NCBI GenBank assembly: GCA_003996215.1
Contig: QJPP01007584.1
Location: 62,001-126,000 of the forward strand
Direction: 5' to 3'
From: Jaltomata sinuosa
Lineage: Eukaryota; Streptophyta; Magnoliopsida; Solanales; Solanaceae
DNA: 64,000 nt
Part shown: positions 34,116-45,608 of the stretch, in pieces
Layout of the letters: every line of letters starts with the position of its first letter
How positions within the stretch are numbered: the first letter of the stretch is position 1
The notes under the pieces: generated by a model
Told to the model about the DNA's origin: nothing
What the model saw: only the letters and a program-made list of their open reading frames with translations
The model's database searches: none
Program-made: the position numbers and the translations under genes

Positions 34116-35190
34116 ATGCCTCCCAGAAGAGCTAACGCCAAGAATTAACAAGCAGCTCCAGCAGCTCCAGCAGACCCATTGAATGAGCAAGTCACAGATG
34201 TTGAATTCAGGGTTGCTTTCCAAGTGCTTTCTCAGGCCATGACTGCACAGGTCAATCAGTAGGCTGCAGCACCAGCTCTGCCTCAGACTAATACTACTAC
34301 CACAATGATCTGGGGTTTCACTCGGATGAACCCTCTAAACTTTCATGGATCTAAGTCAAAAGAGGATCCGCAAGAGTTCCTCGACGACATCCAAAAGGTA
34401 ACAGGTATAATGGGTTTCACTCTAGTCGAGAGTGCAAATTTAGTCGCCTATCAGTTAAAGGGAGTGGCTTACCTTTTGTACCAGCAGTGGAAGGAATCTC
34501 GGGGTACTAATGCATGTCTGGTGAGTTGGAATACTTTTAAGACTACTTTTTTGGACCAGTTTTTCCCACTTGAACTTAGGGAACCCAAGGTCTAGGAATT
34601 TATTAACGTGAAACAGAATGACATGAGTGTGAAGGATTATGCTCTCAAGTTCACACAGCTATCCAAGTATGCTCCAGCGATAGTAGCTGACTCTGGGGCC
34701 CATATGAGCAAGTTCATATCTGGTGTGTCAGATGATGTGGTCAAAGAGTGCAAAACTCCTATGATGATCAAGGAGATTAATTTCTCCAGATTGGTTACTT
34801 ATTCCCAGCAAATTGAAGAAGATAAAATCAAAGAGAGGGGAGGAGACAGTAAGAGAGCCAGAACAGGTAATTTCAACTAATCTAAGCAGAAGTCAAAGGG
34901 TGGTAATAGCTCTTATTTTTGTCAGAAGTCTTCAGCTCTAGCTCCATCTTCTTCCATTGCCTCAGTACCTAAATTCAAGAAGGATCGACGGGATAGAGCA
35001 TTTGGCTCTAAGTCTCAAGGTACAGTTACTAGCGGGAGCACCCATCTAGTGTGTAAGAAGTATGGTAGGAACCACCAGGGTTAGTGCATGAAAGGTAGTG
35101 GGAATTGCTTTGGGTAAGCCAGGCCACATGATGAGAGATTGTCCAGCAGCTTCTCAAAAGGGTAAGGATGTTCGCCCACAAAATTAGGCC
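34116..35190 (+). pseudogene. gag: E7 gag, broken
   Basis: ATG at 34116 (MPPRRANAKN), with a stop after ten codons and another near 34260. The main frame 34305-34595 holds MNPLNFHGSKSKEDPQEFL and QLKGVAYLLYQQWKES. After a stop (LREPKV*EFIN) it continues at 34608-34880 (LSKYAPAIVADSGAHMSKF, SKRARTGNFN). The first knuckle is degenerate (CKKYGRNHQG*C) and the second is broken by a deletion (GNCFG, then KPGHMMRDC in another frame). The spacer before protease holds proline/serine-rich and glutamine-rich sequence. Confidence 0.9.
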
Positions 35191-35325
35191 AGCTCTGTAG
35201 CAACTCTAATAGGTTGCCCCACTCAGCAAGGTGCCTCGTCTTGTACAGGTGGTGGTCAATGCCAGAACAGGTTGTATTCTCTTCAGGATTGACAGGACCA
35301 GAAGGATTCTCCCGATGTTTCCACA

Positions 35326-38300
35326 AGTACGTTACAAGTCTTCCATTTAGATGTTTATGCACTGTTAGATCCAGGGGCTACGCTTTTTTTTATAACTCCA
35401 TATATAGCAGTAAAATTTAGGATCAGTCCAGAAATTCTCCAAGAACCCTTCTCAGTCTCTACTCCAGTTGGTGACCCAGTTATAGCTATATGGGTATACA
35501 GAAATTATCCTGTCATAGTTTTCCAGAAATTCACCTCATTAGACCTTGTAGAGTTAGAAATGATTGATTTTGATATCATTCTAGGCATGGATTGGTTACA
35601 TTCATTTATGCCTCAGTCGATTGTAGAATTAGAATCGTTCAGTTTCAGTTTCCAAATGAGCCAGTCTTAGAATGGAAGGGCCTATAGGTCGATTCATCTC
35701 TTACCTTAAGGCCGGAAAAATGATTTTCAAAGGGTATATCTATCATCTTATTCAAGTTAAGGATTTAAACTCCAAAACCCCAACTTTTGAGTCAGTACCA
35801 GTGGTGAACGAGTTCCCAGAAGTGTTTCCAGAAGATCTTCCCGGAGTTCCTCCCGAAAGGGAAATTGACATCGGAATAGATCTCTTTCTAAATACCCAGC
35901 CTATTTTGATTCCTCTTTACATAATGGTTCTAGTTGAGCTTAAGGAATTGAAAGAACAGTTGAAATACCTTATAGATAAGGGATTCATCAGACCCAGTAT
36001 CTCTCCATGAGGTGCTCCGATATTGTTCGTGCGTAAGAAAGATGGTTCTCTTAGGATGTGCATCAACTACCGTCAGATGAACAAAGTCACAATCCAGAAC
36101 AAATATCCAATCCCAGGATTGATGACTTGTTCGACCAACTTCAAGGTGCTAGTTTCTTTTCTAAGATAGACCTCAGATCTCGCTATCATCAGCTCAGAGT
36201 CAGAGATAGTGACATTCCGAAGACAGCCTTCAGGACTCGGTATGGTCACTATGAATTTGTAGTCATGTCTTTTGGACTAACTAATGCTCCTACAGCTTTT
36301 ATGGAATTAATGAACAGGGTGTTCAAACAGTATTAGGACTTGTTTGTCATCATCTTTATTGATGATATTCTCATTTATTCTTGGAATGCGGAAGAGCATG
36401 CGACTCATCTGAGAGTTATTCTGCAAACTCTCAAAGATCGCCAGCTATTCGCTAAGTTTATCAAATGTGAATTCTGGTTATAGTTTGTCGCTTTCCTTGG
36501 TCATGTGGTATCCAGCAAAGAGATCCGAGTGGATTCTCAGAAAATTGAAGCAGTAAAGCACTGGCCTAGACCCACCTCTCTGACTGATATCAGAAGTTTC
36601 TTGGGTTTGGCCGGTTACTACAGGAGGTTTGTTGAAAGATTTTCATCCATAGATGCCCCATTGACCAAGTTGACTCAGAAAAAAATTAAGTTCCAGTTGT
36701 CAGATGAGTGTGAGAAAAGCTTCTTAGAACTGAAGACTAGGCTTACTACAACTCCTGTTTTGACTCTACTAGAGGGTTCAGACTGCTATGTGGTTTATTA
36801 TGATGTATCTAGGGTCGGCCTAGGTTGCATCTAGATGCAACAGAGTAAGTTCATAGCTTATGCTTCCAGATATCTTAAGGTCCATAAGAGGAACTACCCG
36901 ACTCATGACCTCAAGCTTGCAGTTTTTGTGTTTGCCCTAAAGATTTAGAGACACTACTTGTATGGTGTTCATGTTGATGTGTTCACAGATTATAAGAGCC
37001 TCCAGTATGTTTCACCCAGAAAGAGTTAAATCTTTGTTAGAGGAGATGGCTTGAGGTCCTCAAACCCTACGATATGAATGTGCTATACCATCCAAGTAAG
37101 GCCAATGTAGTGGCTGATGCCCTCACCAGACTGTCCATGGGTAGTGTGTCACATATTGAGGAGGAGAGGAAAGAATTAGCCAGGGATGTTCATAGTCTTG
37201 CTCGCTTAGGAGTTTGCCTCATGAACATGACAGATGGTGGTGTGATAGTCCAGAATGAGTCAGAATCTTCATTGGTAGCGGAGGTTAAAGAGAAACAGGA
37301 TAGTGATCCCATATTGCTTCAGTGGAAAGGTGCAGTTCTTCAACAGAGAGTAGAGGTTTTCTCCCAAGGGGGAGATGGTGTGCTTCATTACCAGGGTCAC
37401 TTATGTGTTCCTAATGTGGAGGAGTTAAGGCAGTAGATCCTTACAGAAGTCCATAATTGCAGATATTCTATTCATTCGGGTGCTACTAAGATGTATCGTG
37501 ATCTACGGGAAGTCTATTGGTGTAACAGCATGAAGAGGGACATCACAAATTTTGTGGCTAAATGTCCCAACTGTCAGCAGGTGAAAGTAGAACATTAGAA
37601 GATAGGAGGTGTGACTCAAGACATTAGCATTCCTACTTTGATGTGGGAAGTGATGAACATGGATTTCATTATGTATTTACCCCATACTCACAAACAGCAT
37701 GACTCTATTTGGGTGATAGTGGACAAATTCACTAAGTCATCTCACTTCTTGGCTGTCAAGACTACAGATTTAGCGAAGGACTATGCCAGACTTTAAATCA
37801 GCGAGATAGATAGGTTATATGGGGTTCCCTCATCTATCATCTCAGATAAAGGTCCTCAGTTTACCTCTTATTTCAGGGGATCATTTTAGAAAGGTCTTGG
37901 TACTCAGGTTAATCTCAGTACAACATTTTATCTGCAGATGGATGGTCAGGGAAAGCATACTATTCAGACCATAGAGGACATATTGAGAGCTTGCATGATA
38001 GATTTCAAGGGTAGTTGCGATGATCACCTACCCCTCATAGAGTTAGCCTATAATAACAGTTTCCATTCCAGTATTCAAATAGCCCCATATAAGTTACTCT
38101 ATGGGCATAGATGCAGGTTTCCAGTTGGTTGCTTCGAAGTAGGTGAAGCATCCTTAATTGGGCCAAATTTTGTTCATGAGGCTATGGAGAAATTTCAGGT
38201 CATCAGAGATAGACTAAAGACAGCTCAGAGTTATCAAAAGTCCTATGCAGATGTGAGGAGAAGGGACTTAGAGTTTGAAATTGATGATTGGGTTTTCCTA

Positions 38301-38717
38301 AAAGTCTCACCCATGAAGGGGGTGATGAGATTTAGAAAGAAAGGGAAGCTCATTCCCAGATATGTAGGTCCTTACAGAATCCTGAAAAGGGTTGGTAAGG
38401 TGGCTTATGAGTTAGAGTTGCCAGAAGAACTAGCATCGTTTCATACAGTCTTTCACATTTCCTTGTTGAAGAAGGGTGTGGGTGATCCGACATCGATAGT
38501 ACCTTTAGAGAGTGTGGCTATGAAGGATAGCCTCACCTATGAGGAGGTTCCAGTTAAGATTCTTGACCGTCAGGTTCGTACGTTGAGAAATAAGGAGGTC
38601 ACTTCAGTAAAGGTTTTGTGGAGGAATCAGTCTGTAGAGGGAGCTACTTGGGAAGCAGAAGCAGCCATGATGGCCAAGTATCCTTACCTCTTTCCTTTGA
38701 ATTCAGTTTCTGCTTGA
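35326..38717 (+). pseudogene. pol: E7 pol: protease, RT, RNase H, integrase, chromodomain-like tail
   Basis: The protease has LDPGATLFF and DIILGMDWLHS, then a frameshift at about 35605. RT follows from 35672; its catalytic FIDDIL (36355-36372) is intact. A stop (SISP*GAP, 36010), a frameshift after KYPIPG (about 36113) and stops at 36335, 36481 and 36834 break it. RNase H is in pieces to about 37010. The integrase zinc part is near 37560 (CPNCQQVKVE). The first catalytic D is in MNMDFIMY and the second in IISDKGPQF, but the third residue, glutamate in relatives (DGQGEPTIQT in E4), is lysine here (DGQGKHTIQT). From 37938 to the stop at 38717 the frame is open and ends in the chromodomain-like VTSVKVLWRNQSVEGATWEA. 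Confidence 0.93.
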
Positions 38718-38943
38718 AGTGATAGTTCCTCTCAAGTCTCTCAGTTTAATCTTGTGTAATTCAGTCTCAGTACCTCATTCCATCAATTTATCCTTGCATT
38801 TAAGCATATTTGCATATTTATGGGACTCAGTTCAGTTAGATATCAATTTCAAGTACTCGTTTCGTAGGGGTTGCAGCTCTTTTCCTCCAAACTCAGCTTT
38901 TTTAGTCATTATTCGAGGACGAATGATCCCAAGGGGGAGATAT

Positions 38944-40544
38944 TGTAACACCCCAGAACATCCAAGCCCATACTTAGCATAGAAAACAAGAAAGAAATAA
39001 TTTTTGCAACTATCAGCCAAATCACAAGTTGGATCCACGACCCATAGAAGTTTCCACAAGTCGTGTATTGGATCCGTGGAATTAGATCAGAGAACTGAAA
39101 ATTTCTCTGAGAATGATGATTGGGTTCTACAGACTATGGAAGGATCCACGAGCCGTGAACCCAAGTTGTGGAATGAGACCTGAGGCCAGCCATTTCTCTG
39201 AGAACCATAATTAGGTTCTACGGACCGTGGAGGTTCCATGGGTCATGAACCCACGTATTGGGACTTAGACCCACAGCTAGAAAAAAGGGGCAGGAACCAC
39301 GACAGGGTTCCACGAGCCGTGGAAGTTTCCACGAGTCATGAAACCTAAGTTGCTAATTTCAGCAATTTTCTTTTAATTTTCCCAGTGGAATTCAAGACTT
39401 TTCCTACCTCTTATAATGCCTAAGATACGTCATTTTGACTACTCTAAGCCTAGTTTATTAGTCATAAACTACCTAAAACATCTATTCTCCAAAAATCATC
39501 AGACTTAGAAAGAAAAGAAGAGAAAGAGGCGACTGTTTTCTCTGAAGAATAGGCAGAGGTCTTCTTCAAGTTCATTCCCAAAATCTAAAGGATTTCTCCA
39601 TAGTTTCTTCTCCAGGTATGTGGGATTTCACTAGTGGTATTCCTTTCACCCATTAGTCCATAGAAATAAGTCAATTTCTTTAGTTTCTCCATGCTATATT
39701 CAGACTTATGATTCCTAAATCTTAGTGATTCATTATAATTTAGCTTCTATATTTTTCATGGTATTAATTACATGTTTCTTGGAGAATTAGTATAGTTTCA
39801 TGTATAGGACTCAGAAACCCTATCTTGTGTCAATTTCAGTATTTCATAAATTATGCATGCTAGGCAGCTTAGACAGACAATCATGCTTCAGAATTTGAAT
39901 GCCATATCTTTCAGTATTTGTATGTTGCATTCTCCGACGATTATCAGTATTTGAGCTATCCAGCATCTCAGCTTGCATTTTTATTGTTTATATTAATTTG
40001 GGAGTAGACTTAGTACTAAGTGGACGAAGGTATAAAGGTTTAGCTGTCAGATTAGGCTAAGACCTTTAGTAGCAGTCCCCTAATCCCAGAACTACGGCGC
40101 CACCGTAGGTATAAAGAGGGGTCAGCTGTCAGATTAAGCTTCACACCTCTGTCCCTTTTGTACATCTGTTAGTGGATCCACGTCAGACTTATTCGTACCC
40201 TTGGCAAGGTATGAACACCCTCCCATCCAGGATTACAGGTTGTCCCCATAGTTAGCTTAGCTTGGGGAATGTCGGTTAATAGTATCTCCCATAGTTACAC
40301 TCATGTTGCATTGACCTTATATTCAGTTATTCAGTTCAACATTCTATATACTTATGATATTTATTTGGTTATTGCATCTCAGCTTACTTCTCAGTTTATT
40401 CTTCAGTATACACATTTCCATGTTTAGCCCTTGTATTGTTCAACTCAGCACATATCTCGCATGCTCAGTACATTCAAAGTACTGACACATACTTTTGACA
40501 ATATGTACCGTGTTGGGTCTAGGGGGTAGCCTCGAGGCATGACA
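38944..40544 (+). repeat. E7 3' LTR, with about 0.3-kb deletion
   Basis: 1601 bp, TGTAACACCCC to GAGGCATGACA, preceded by the tract aagggggaga (38931-38940). Compared with the 5' LTR it lacks the stretch equal to about 33555-33845, including the acceptor-like site. The donor-like CAG/GTATGTGGG is at 39616. The untranslated stretch 38718-38930 precedes the tract. Confidence 0.92.
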
Positions 40545-40549
40545 TGGTT

Positions 40550-43469
40550 AGTGCCAAAATAGGTTGCATGCCCTTCATACTTGACTGGACCAGGAGGATT
40601 CTCCCAATGTGGTCACGGGTATGTTACAAGTCTTTCACTTAGATGTTTATGCATTGTTAGACCTAGGGCCACACTTTCCTTTGTAACTCCTTATATAGCA
40701 GTGAATTTTTGTGTCAGTCCAGAAATCCTCCCAGAAACCTTCTCAGTCTCTACTCCAGTTGGTCATGCAGTTATAGCTAGATGGGTATACAAAAATTTCC
40801 TTGTCACAGTCTCCCAGAAGGTCACCTCAGCCGATCTTGTAGAGTTAGAAATGACTGACTTTGATGTTATTCTAGGCATGGATTGGTTATATTCCTGTTA
40901 TGCCTTAGTTGATTGCATAACTAGGATTGTACGGTTTCAATTTCCAAACAAGCCAGTCTTAGAATGGAAGGGTAATACCTCAGTGCCTATAGGTCATCTC
41001 ATATCTTACCTTAAGGCCAAAAAAATGATTTGGACTGACGAATGCTCCTGCAACTTTTATGGATTTGATGAACAGAGTGTTCAAGCAGTATATAGACTTA
41101 TTCGTCATTATCTCTATCAATGATATACTCGTATATTCTCACAGCAATGAAGAACATGCAGGCTATTTGAGAGTGGTGTTGCAGACTCTCAAAGATCATC
41201 AGTTATTTGCCATCAGCAAGCGTGAATTCTGGTTGAAATCAGTTGTTTTCCTTCGTAATGTGGTGTCTAGTGAGGGAATCTGAGTTGATTCTCAAAGGAT
41301 TGAGGAAGTAAAGAACTGGCCCATACCCACCTCTCCGACAAACATCAGATGTTTCTTGGGTTTGACCGGTTATTACCGGAGGTTTGTTGAGGGATTTTCC
41401 TCCATAGCTGCCCCATTGAATAAGTTGACTCAGAAAAAGGTTAAGTATTAGTAGTGAGATAAGTGCGAGAAGAATTTCCTAGAGTTAAAGACTAGGTTGA
41501 CTACAACTCCCATTCTAACTCTGCCAGAGGGTATGAATGATTTTGTGGTGTATTGTGATACGTCTAGAGTCCGCTTGTGTTGTGTTTTGATGTAGTTTGG
41601 TAAGGTCATAGCTTATGCATCCAGACAACTTTAGATTCATGAGAAGAATTATCCGACTCATGACCTTAAGCTTGCAGCAGTTGTATTCGCCCTAAAGATT
41701 TGGAGACACTACTTATATGGTGTCCATGTAGATGTGTTCACAGACCATAAGAGACTCCAGTATGTGTTCACCCAGAAAAAGTTGAATCTTCATCAGAGAA
41801 GGTGGCTTGAGTTCCTCAAAGATTATGATATGAATGTGCTCTACCATCCTGGTAAGGCCAATGTAGTGGCTGATGCCCTAAGCAAACTGTCCATGGGTAG
41901 CGTGTCACATGTTGAGAAAGAGAGGAAATAATTAGCCAAGGATGTTCATAGGCTTGCTCGCTTAGGATTTTGCCTCATGGACACGACAGATGGTGGTGTT
42001 ATAGTCCAGAATGGGTCAAAATTTTCATTGGTAGCGGAGGTTAAGGAGAAACAGGACAGTGATCCTATATAGCTTCAGTTGAAAGGTGCAGTTCATCAGC
42101 AGAGAGTAGAGGTTTTCTCCTAAAGGGGAGATGGTGTGCTTCATTACCAGGGTCGTTTATGTGTACCTATTGTAGGTGAGTTGAGGCAGCAGATCCTTAT
42201 TGAAGCCCCTAATTAACAATATTATATTCATCCCGGTGCCACTAAGATGTACCGTGATCTACGGGAAGTCTATTGGTGGAATGACATGAAGAAGGACATT
42301 GCAGAGTTTGTGGCTAAGTGTCCCAATTGTCAGCAGGTTAAAGTAAAACATCAGAAACCAGGAGGGGTGACTTAGGACATTACCATTCCTACTTAGAAGT
42401 GGGAAGTGATCAACTTGGATTTCATTACGGGTTTAACTCATACTCGCAGATAGCATGATTCTATTTGGGTGATATTGGACAGAGTCACTAAGTCAGCTCA
42501 CTTCTTTGCTGTCAAGACTATAGATTCAGCGGAGGACTATGCCAAACTCTACATCCGTGAGATAGTCAGGTTGGATGAGGTTCCATTGTCTATCATCTTA
42601 GATAGGGGTCCTCAGTTTATATCTCAATTTTGGAGATCATTTCAAAAAGGTCTTGGTACTCATGTGAATCTCAGTATAACATTTCATCCGTAGATAGAAG
42701 GTCAGGCAGAGTGTACTATTCAGACCTTAGAGGACATGTTGAGAGCTTGGCTGATCGATTTTAAGGGTAGTTGGGATGATCACCTACCTCTCATAGAGTT
42801 CGCTTATAATAATAGTTTCCATTCCAGTATCCAGATGGCCCCATATGAAGCACTTTATGGGCGTAGATGCAGGTCACTGGTTGGTTGGTTTAAAGTAGGT
42901 GAAGCAGCCTTAATTGGGCTAGATTTTGTTCATGAGGCCATGGAGAATGTTTAGCTTATTAGAGAAAAGTTAAAGACAGCTCAGAGTCATCAAAAGTCCT
43001 ACGCAGATGTGAAGAGAAGGGACTTAGAATTTGAGATTAATGATTGGGTCTTCCTGACAGTGTCACCCATGAAGGGTGTGATGAGATTTGGAAAGAAAGG
43101 GAAGCTCAGTCCCAGATATGTAGGTCCTTTCTGAATCTTGAAAGGATTGGTAATGTGGCTTATGACTTAGAGTTTCAAGCAGACTTAGCAGCGGTTCACC
43201 CAGTTTTCCATATTTCATTATTGAAGAAGTGTGTTGGTGATCCGACATCGATTGTGCCCTTAAAAAGTGTAGATGTGACGGATAGCCTCACCTATGAGGA
43301 GGTTCCAGTTGAAATTATTGACTATCAGGTTCGTAGGTTGAGAAATAAGGAAGTCACTTCGGTGAAAGTTCTGAGGAACCAGTCAGTTGAGGGAGCTACT
43401 TGGGAAGCTGAAGCAGCCATGATGGCCAAGTATCCTCACCTCTTTCCTTTCGACTCAGTTTCAGCTTGA
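40550..43469 (+). pseudogene. pol: E6 pol, with internal deletion
   Basis: Protease: its start is decayed (LDLGPHF in place of LDPGAT, with a frame change), then DVILGMDWLYSCYALVD. At about 41033 the sequence jumps from the protease C-end (LKAKKMIW) into RT (TNAPATFMDLMNRVFKQY), losing about 546 bp by comparison with E7, out of frame. The RT box is SINDIL (about 41110-41130): phenylalanine and the first aspartate are changed. RNase H is at 41500-41931. Integrase has CPNCQQVKV near 42320, LDFITG, LDRGPQF and GQAECTIQT, so D, D and E all survive, though stops occur near 42070, 42190, 42376, 42450, 42690 and 42955. The chromodomain-like end (ending VEGATWEAEAAMMAKY) runs to the stop at 43469. 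Confidence 0.92.
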
Positions 43470-43672
43470 GGTAACAGTTCCTCTCCAGTCACTCAGTCTT
43501 CTCATATGCATGTCAGTCTCTGAACCATGTTTTCCTAGCTATTCCCGTATTTTCAGCATGCTTTCATGTACTTAGAGCTAGACTCAGTCAGATATCAGCT
43601 TCTAGTATTCAGTTGGTAGGAAACTCAGCTCAGTAGTCTCCATTCGAGGATGAATGATCCCAAGGGGGGAGA

Positions 43673-45608
43673 TGTAACACCCCAAAATTCAGACCTGCAT
43701 TTAAAACCCAGAACTCAGAAAAACTCAGCAAAACTTCACCTGTCAGACAAACCCCACGGGCTGACCCACAGGCATCGTGGACACGACGGCCCATCGGGGT
43801 CCCCGTGGGAATAGCCTAAAGGCCCTGCCAGCATCACTCGGCAAGACGGGGGTCCCCATGGGAATTGGAAGTCTGACGGGACATGGGGCTGCCCATGGTA
43901 GACCACAAGTGGCCCTCCCTGGGCCTCCTCTGCTCTGACAAGCTATCACCACGGCCGTCGTGGATACGATGTGTCGTGGAAGCCATCATGGGAACCGACT
44001 AGGGGACCAGCCCCAGCCTACCCTCCTCTGATGCCTGGGCCGATGGGCCGTCGCAATTCCGACGCCCGTCGGGTAGCCCGTCCTGCAAAAAAATTCTGCA
44101 GTTCCTTATTTTAAGTTGGGGGCATTCTGGTCTTTTCCCAATTCTTTCAACTCCGATCCTAAGTCATTTTGGTAGTAATTAAAGGGTTTTCACACTTTTT
44201 CCCTCATAACTCCTAAACTAATTTGACACTTAGTAATTCTATCAGAAAAGAAGTGTTTCCTCTCAAGAACAAGTAAAGAGGGTTTCCTCAAGTTCAGCCC
44301 TAAATCCAAAGGTTCAACGGTAGAATCTCCTTCCAGGTATGTGGGATTTCACTTGTGGGTTCCTTTCACCCATTAGGTCCCTCGTATCCATTCAGTTATT
44401 CATCTTCTCCATGAATTGTTCAGACCTAGGGTTCCTAAGTCTTAGGGATTCATTGTAACTCAACTGCTAAAGTTCATGTGGTATTAATTACACGTTTCTT
44501 GGAGAATTAGCATAGTTCCATGTGCAGAACTCGGTAACCCTAGCTTGTCTTAATTTCAGTATTCATAAATTATTCTTGCTAGGCAGATAATTCAGATAAA
44601 TACACTTCAGAATTATAATGTCATCAGTTTCAGTATATATGTGCATTCTCAGAAAATTGTCAGTATTTGAGCTATCCAGTGTTTTAGCTTGCATTTCATT
44701 GCTTATATTTCCGTTGGGAGTAGACTTAGTACCGAACGGATGACAGGATGAAGGCTTAGCTGTCAGATTAGGCTAAGACCTTTAGTAGCAGTCCCCAATC
44801 CCAGAACTACTGCGCCACCATAGGTATAAAGAGGGGTCAACTGTCAGATTAGGCTGCACTACTCTGTCCCTTGTGGGCATCATTTTAGTTGATCCACGTC
44901 ATACTTGTTCATACTAATACCCTTGGCAAGGTATGAACACCCTTCCACCCAGTGTTATAAGATGGCCCCTTAGTTAGCTCAATTTGGGGTATGTCAGTAA
45001 TAGTATCTCCCACAGTCAGACTCAGTATTTCAGTTCAACTTAGCATGTTATGATATTCATTTTCAGTTACTTGGTTATTGCATTTCAGATACCTTCCAGC
45101 TCATGTTTCATTCTATGTACTTCCATGTCATTATTCATGTTTATAGCTTTGGTTATATATCCCGCATGCTCAGTACATTCAAAGTATTGTCGCATACTTT
45201 TGTGCTACATCGGTGTATGATGTAGGTTCAGGCGCTTAGCTTCCAAACCGCGCTTAGGACGACGGACATGCTTTTATCTTTCAGCCATTACTTTTCAATT
45301 TCAAGTTATTAGAGTTAGTTGGGGGCATGTCCTAGCAACTCATATCAGTTTGAGGCTTTTAGACATAGACTAGATATAGCTATTGGATTGTTGGTGTTAT
45401 TTTAAGACTTCATTATACTCCTATATAGATTACATATTAAGACATGTTTTGGGTTCTTTCCCACTTCAGATATAATATTGTTTTTAGCTTCCGCACAGTA
45501 TACATTTTATTTGAAATTGTTTAGATATGCTAGACCATGGGTTAGCTTGCGGTCACTTGTGATACTAAGCACCGTGTTGTGTCTAGGGGGTAGCCTTGGG
45601 GCATGACA
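43673..45608 (+). repeat. E6 3' LTR
   Basis: 1936 bp, TGTAACACCCC to TGGGGCATGACA, preceded by ccaagggggga. The zone 43740-44095 is GC-rich with many GGCCCATCGGG/CCCGTGG-like words. Donor-like CAG/GTATGTGGG at 44337, acceptor-like GATGTAG ending at 45225, conserved block at 44715-44830. The untranslated stretch 43470-43655 precedes it. Confidence 0.93.

Larger units (their letters stand above)
31994..40544 (+). mobile_element. E7: Tekay-type gypsy element nested in E6
   Basis: Complete layout: 5' LTR, degenerate primer site, leader hairpin, gag, pol, purine tract, 3' LTR. Flanks tggtc (31989-31993) and tggtt (40545-40549) are a 5-bp target duplication with one C/T change. The host sequence on both sides joins into the same gag-protease linker found inside E7 itself (35240-35330), so E7 inserted into a close relative. 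All reading frames are broken. Confidence 0.95.
31037..45608 (+). mobile_element. E6: gypsy element without 5' LTR, host of E7, nested in E8
   Basis: Gag starts abruptly at 31037 and is interrupted by E7 at 31994. Sequence resumes at 40550 with the next bases of the same gag-protease linker, and pol runs to 43469, then purine tract and 3' LTR to 45608. Right of the LTR the minus-strand RNase H of E8 begins (aacac at 45609-45613 would be the target duplication). The 5' LTR, leader and gag start are missing. Confidence 0.9.
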
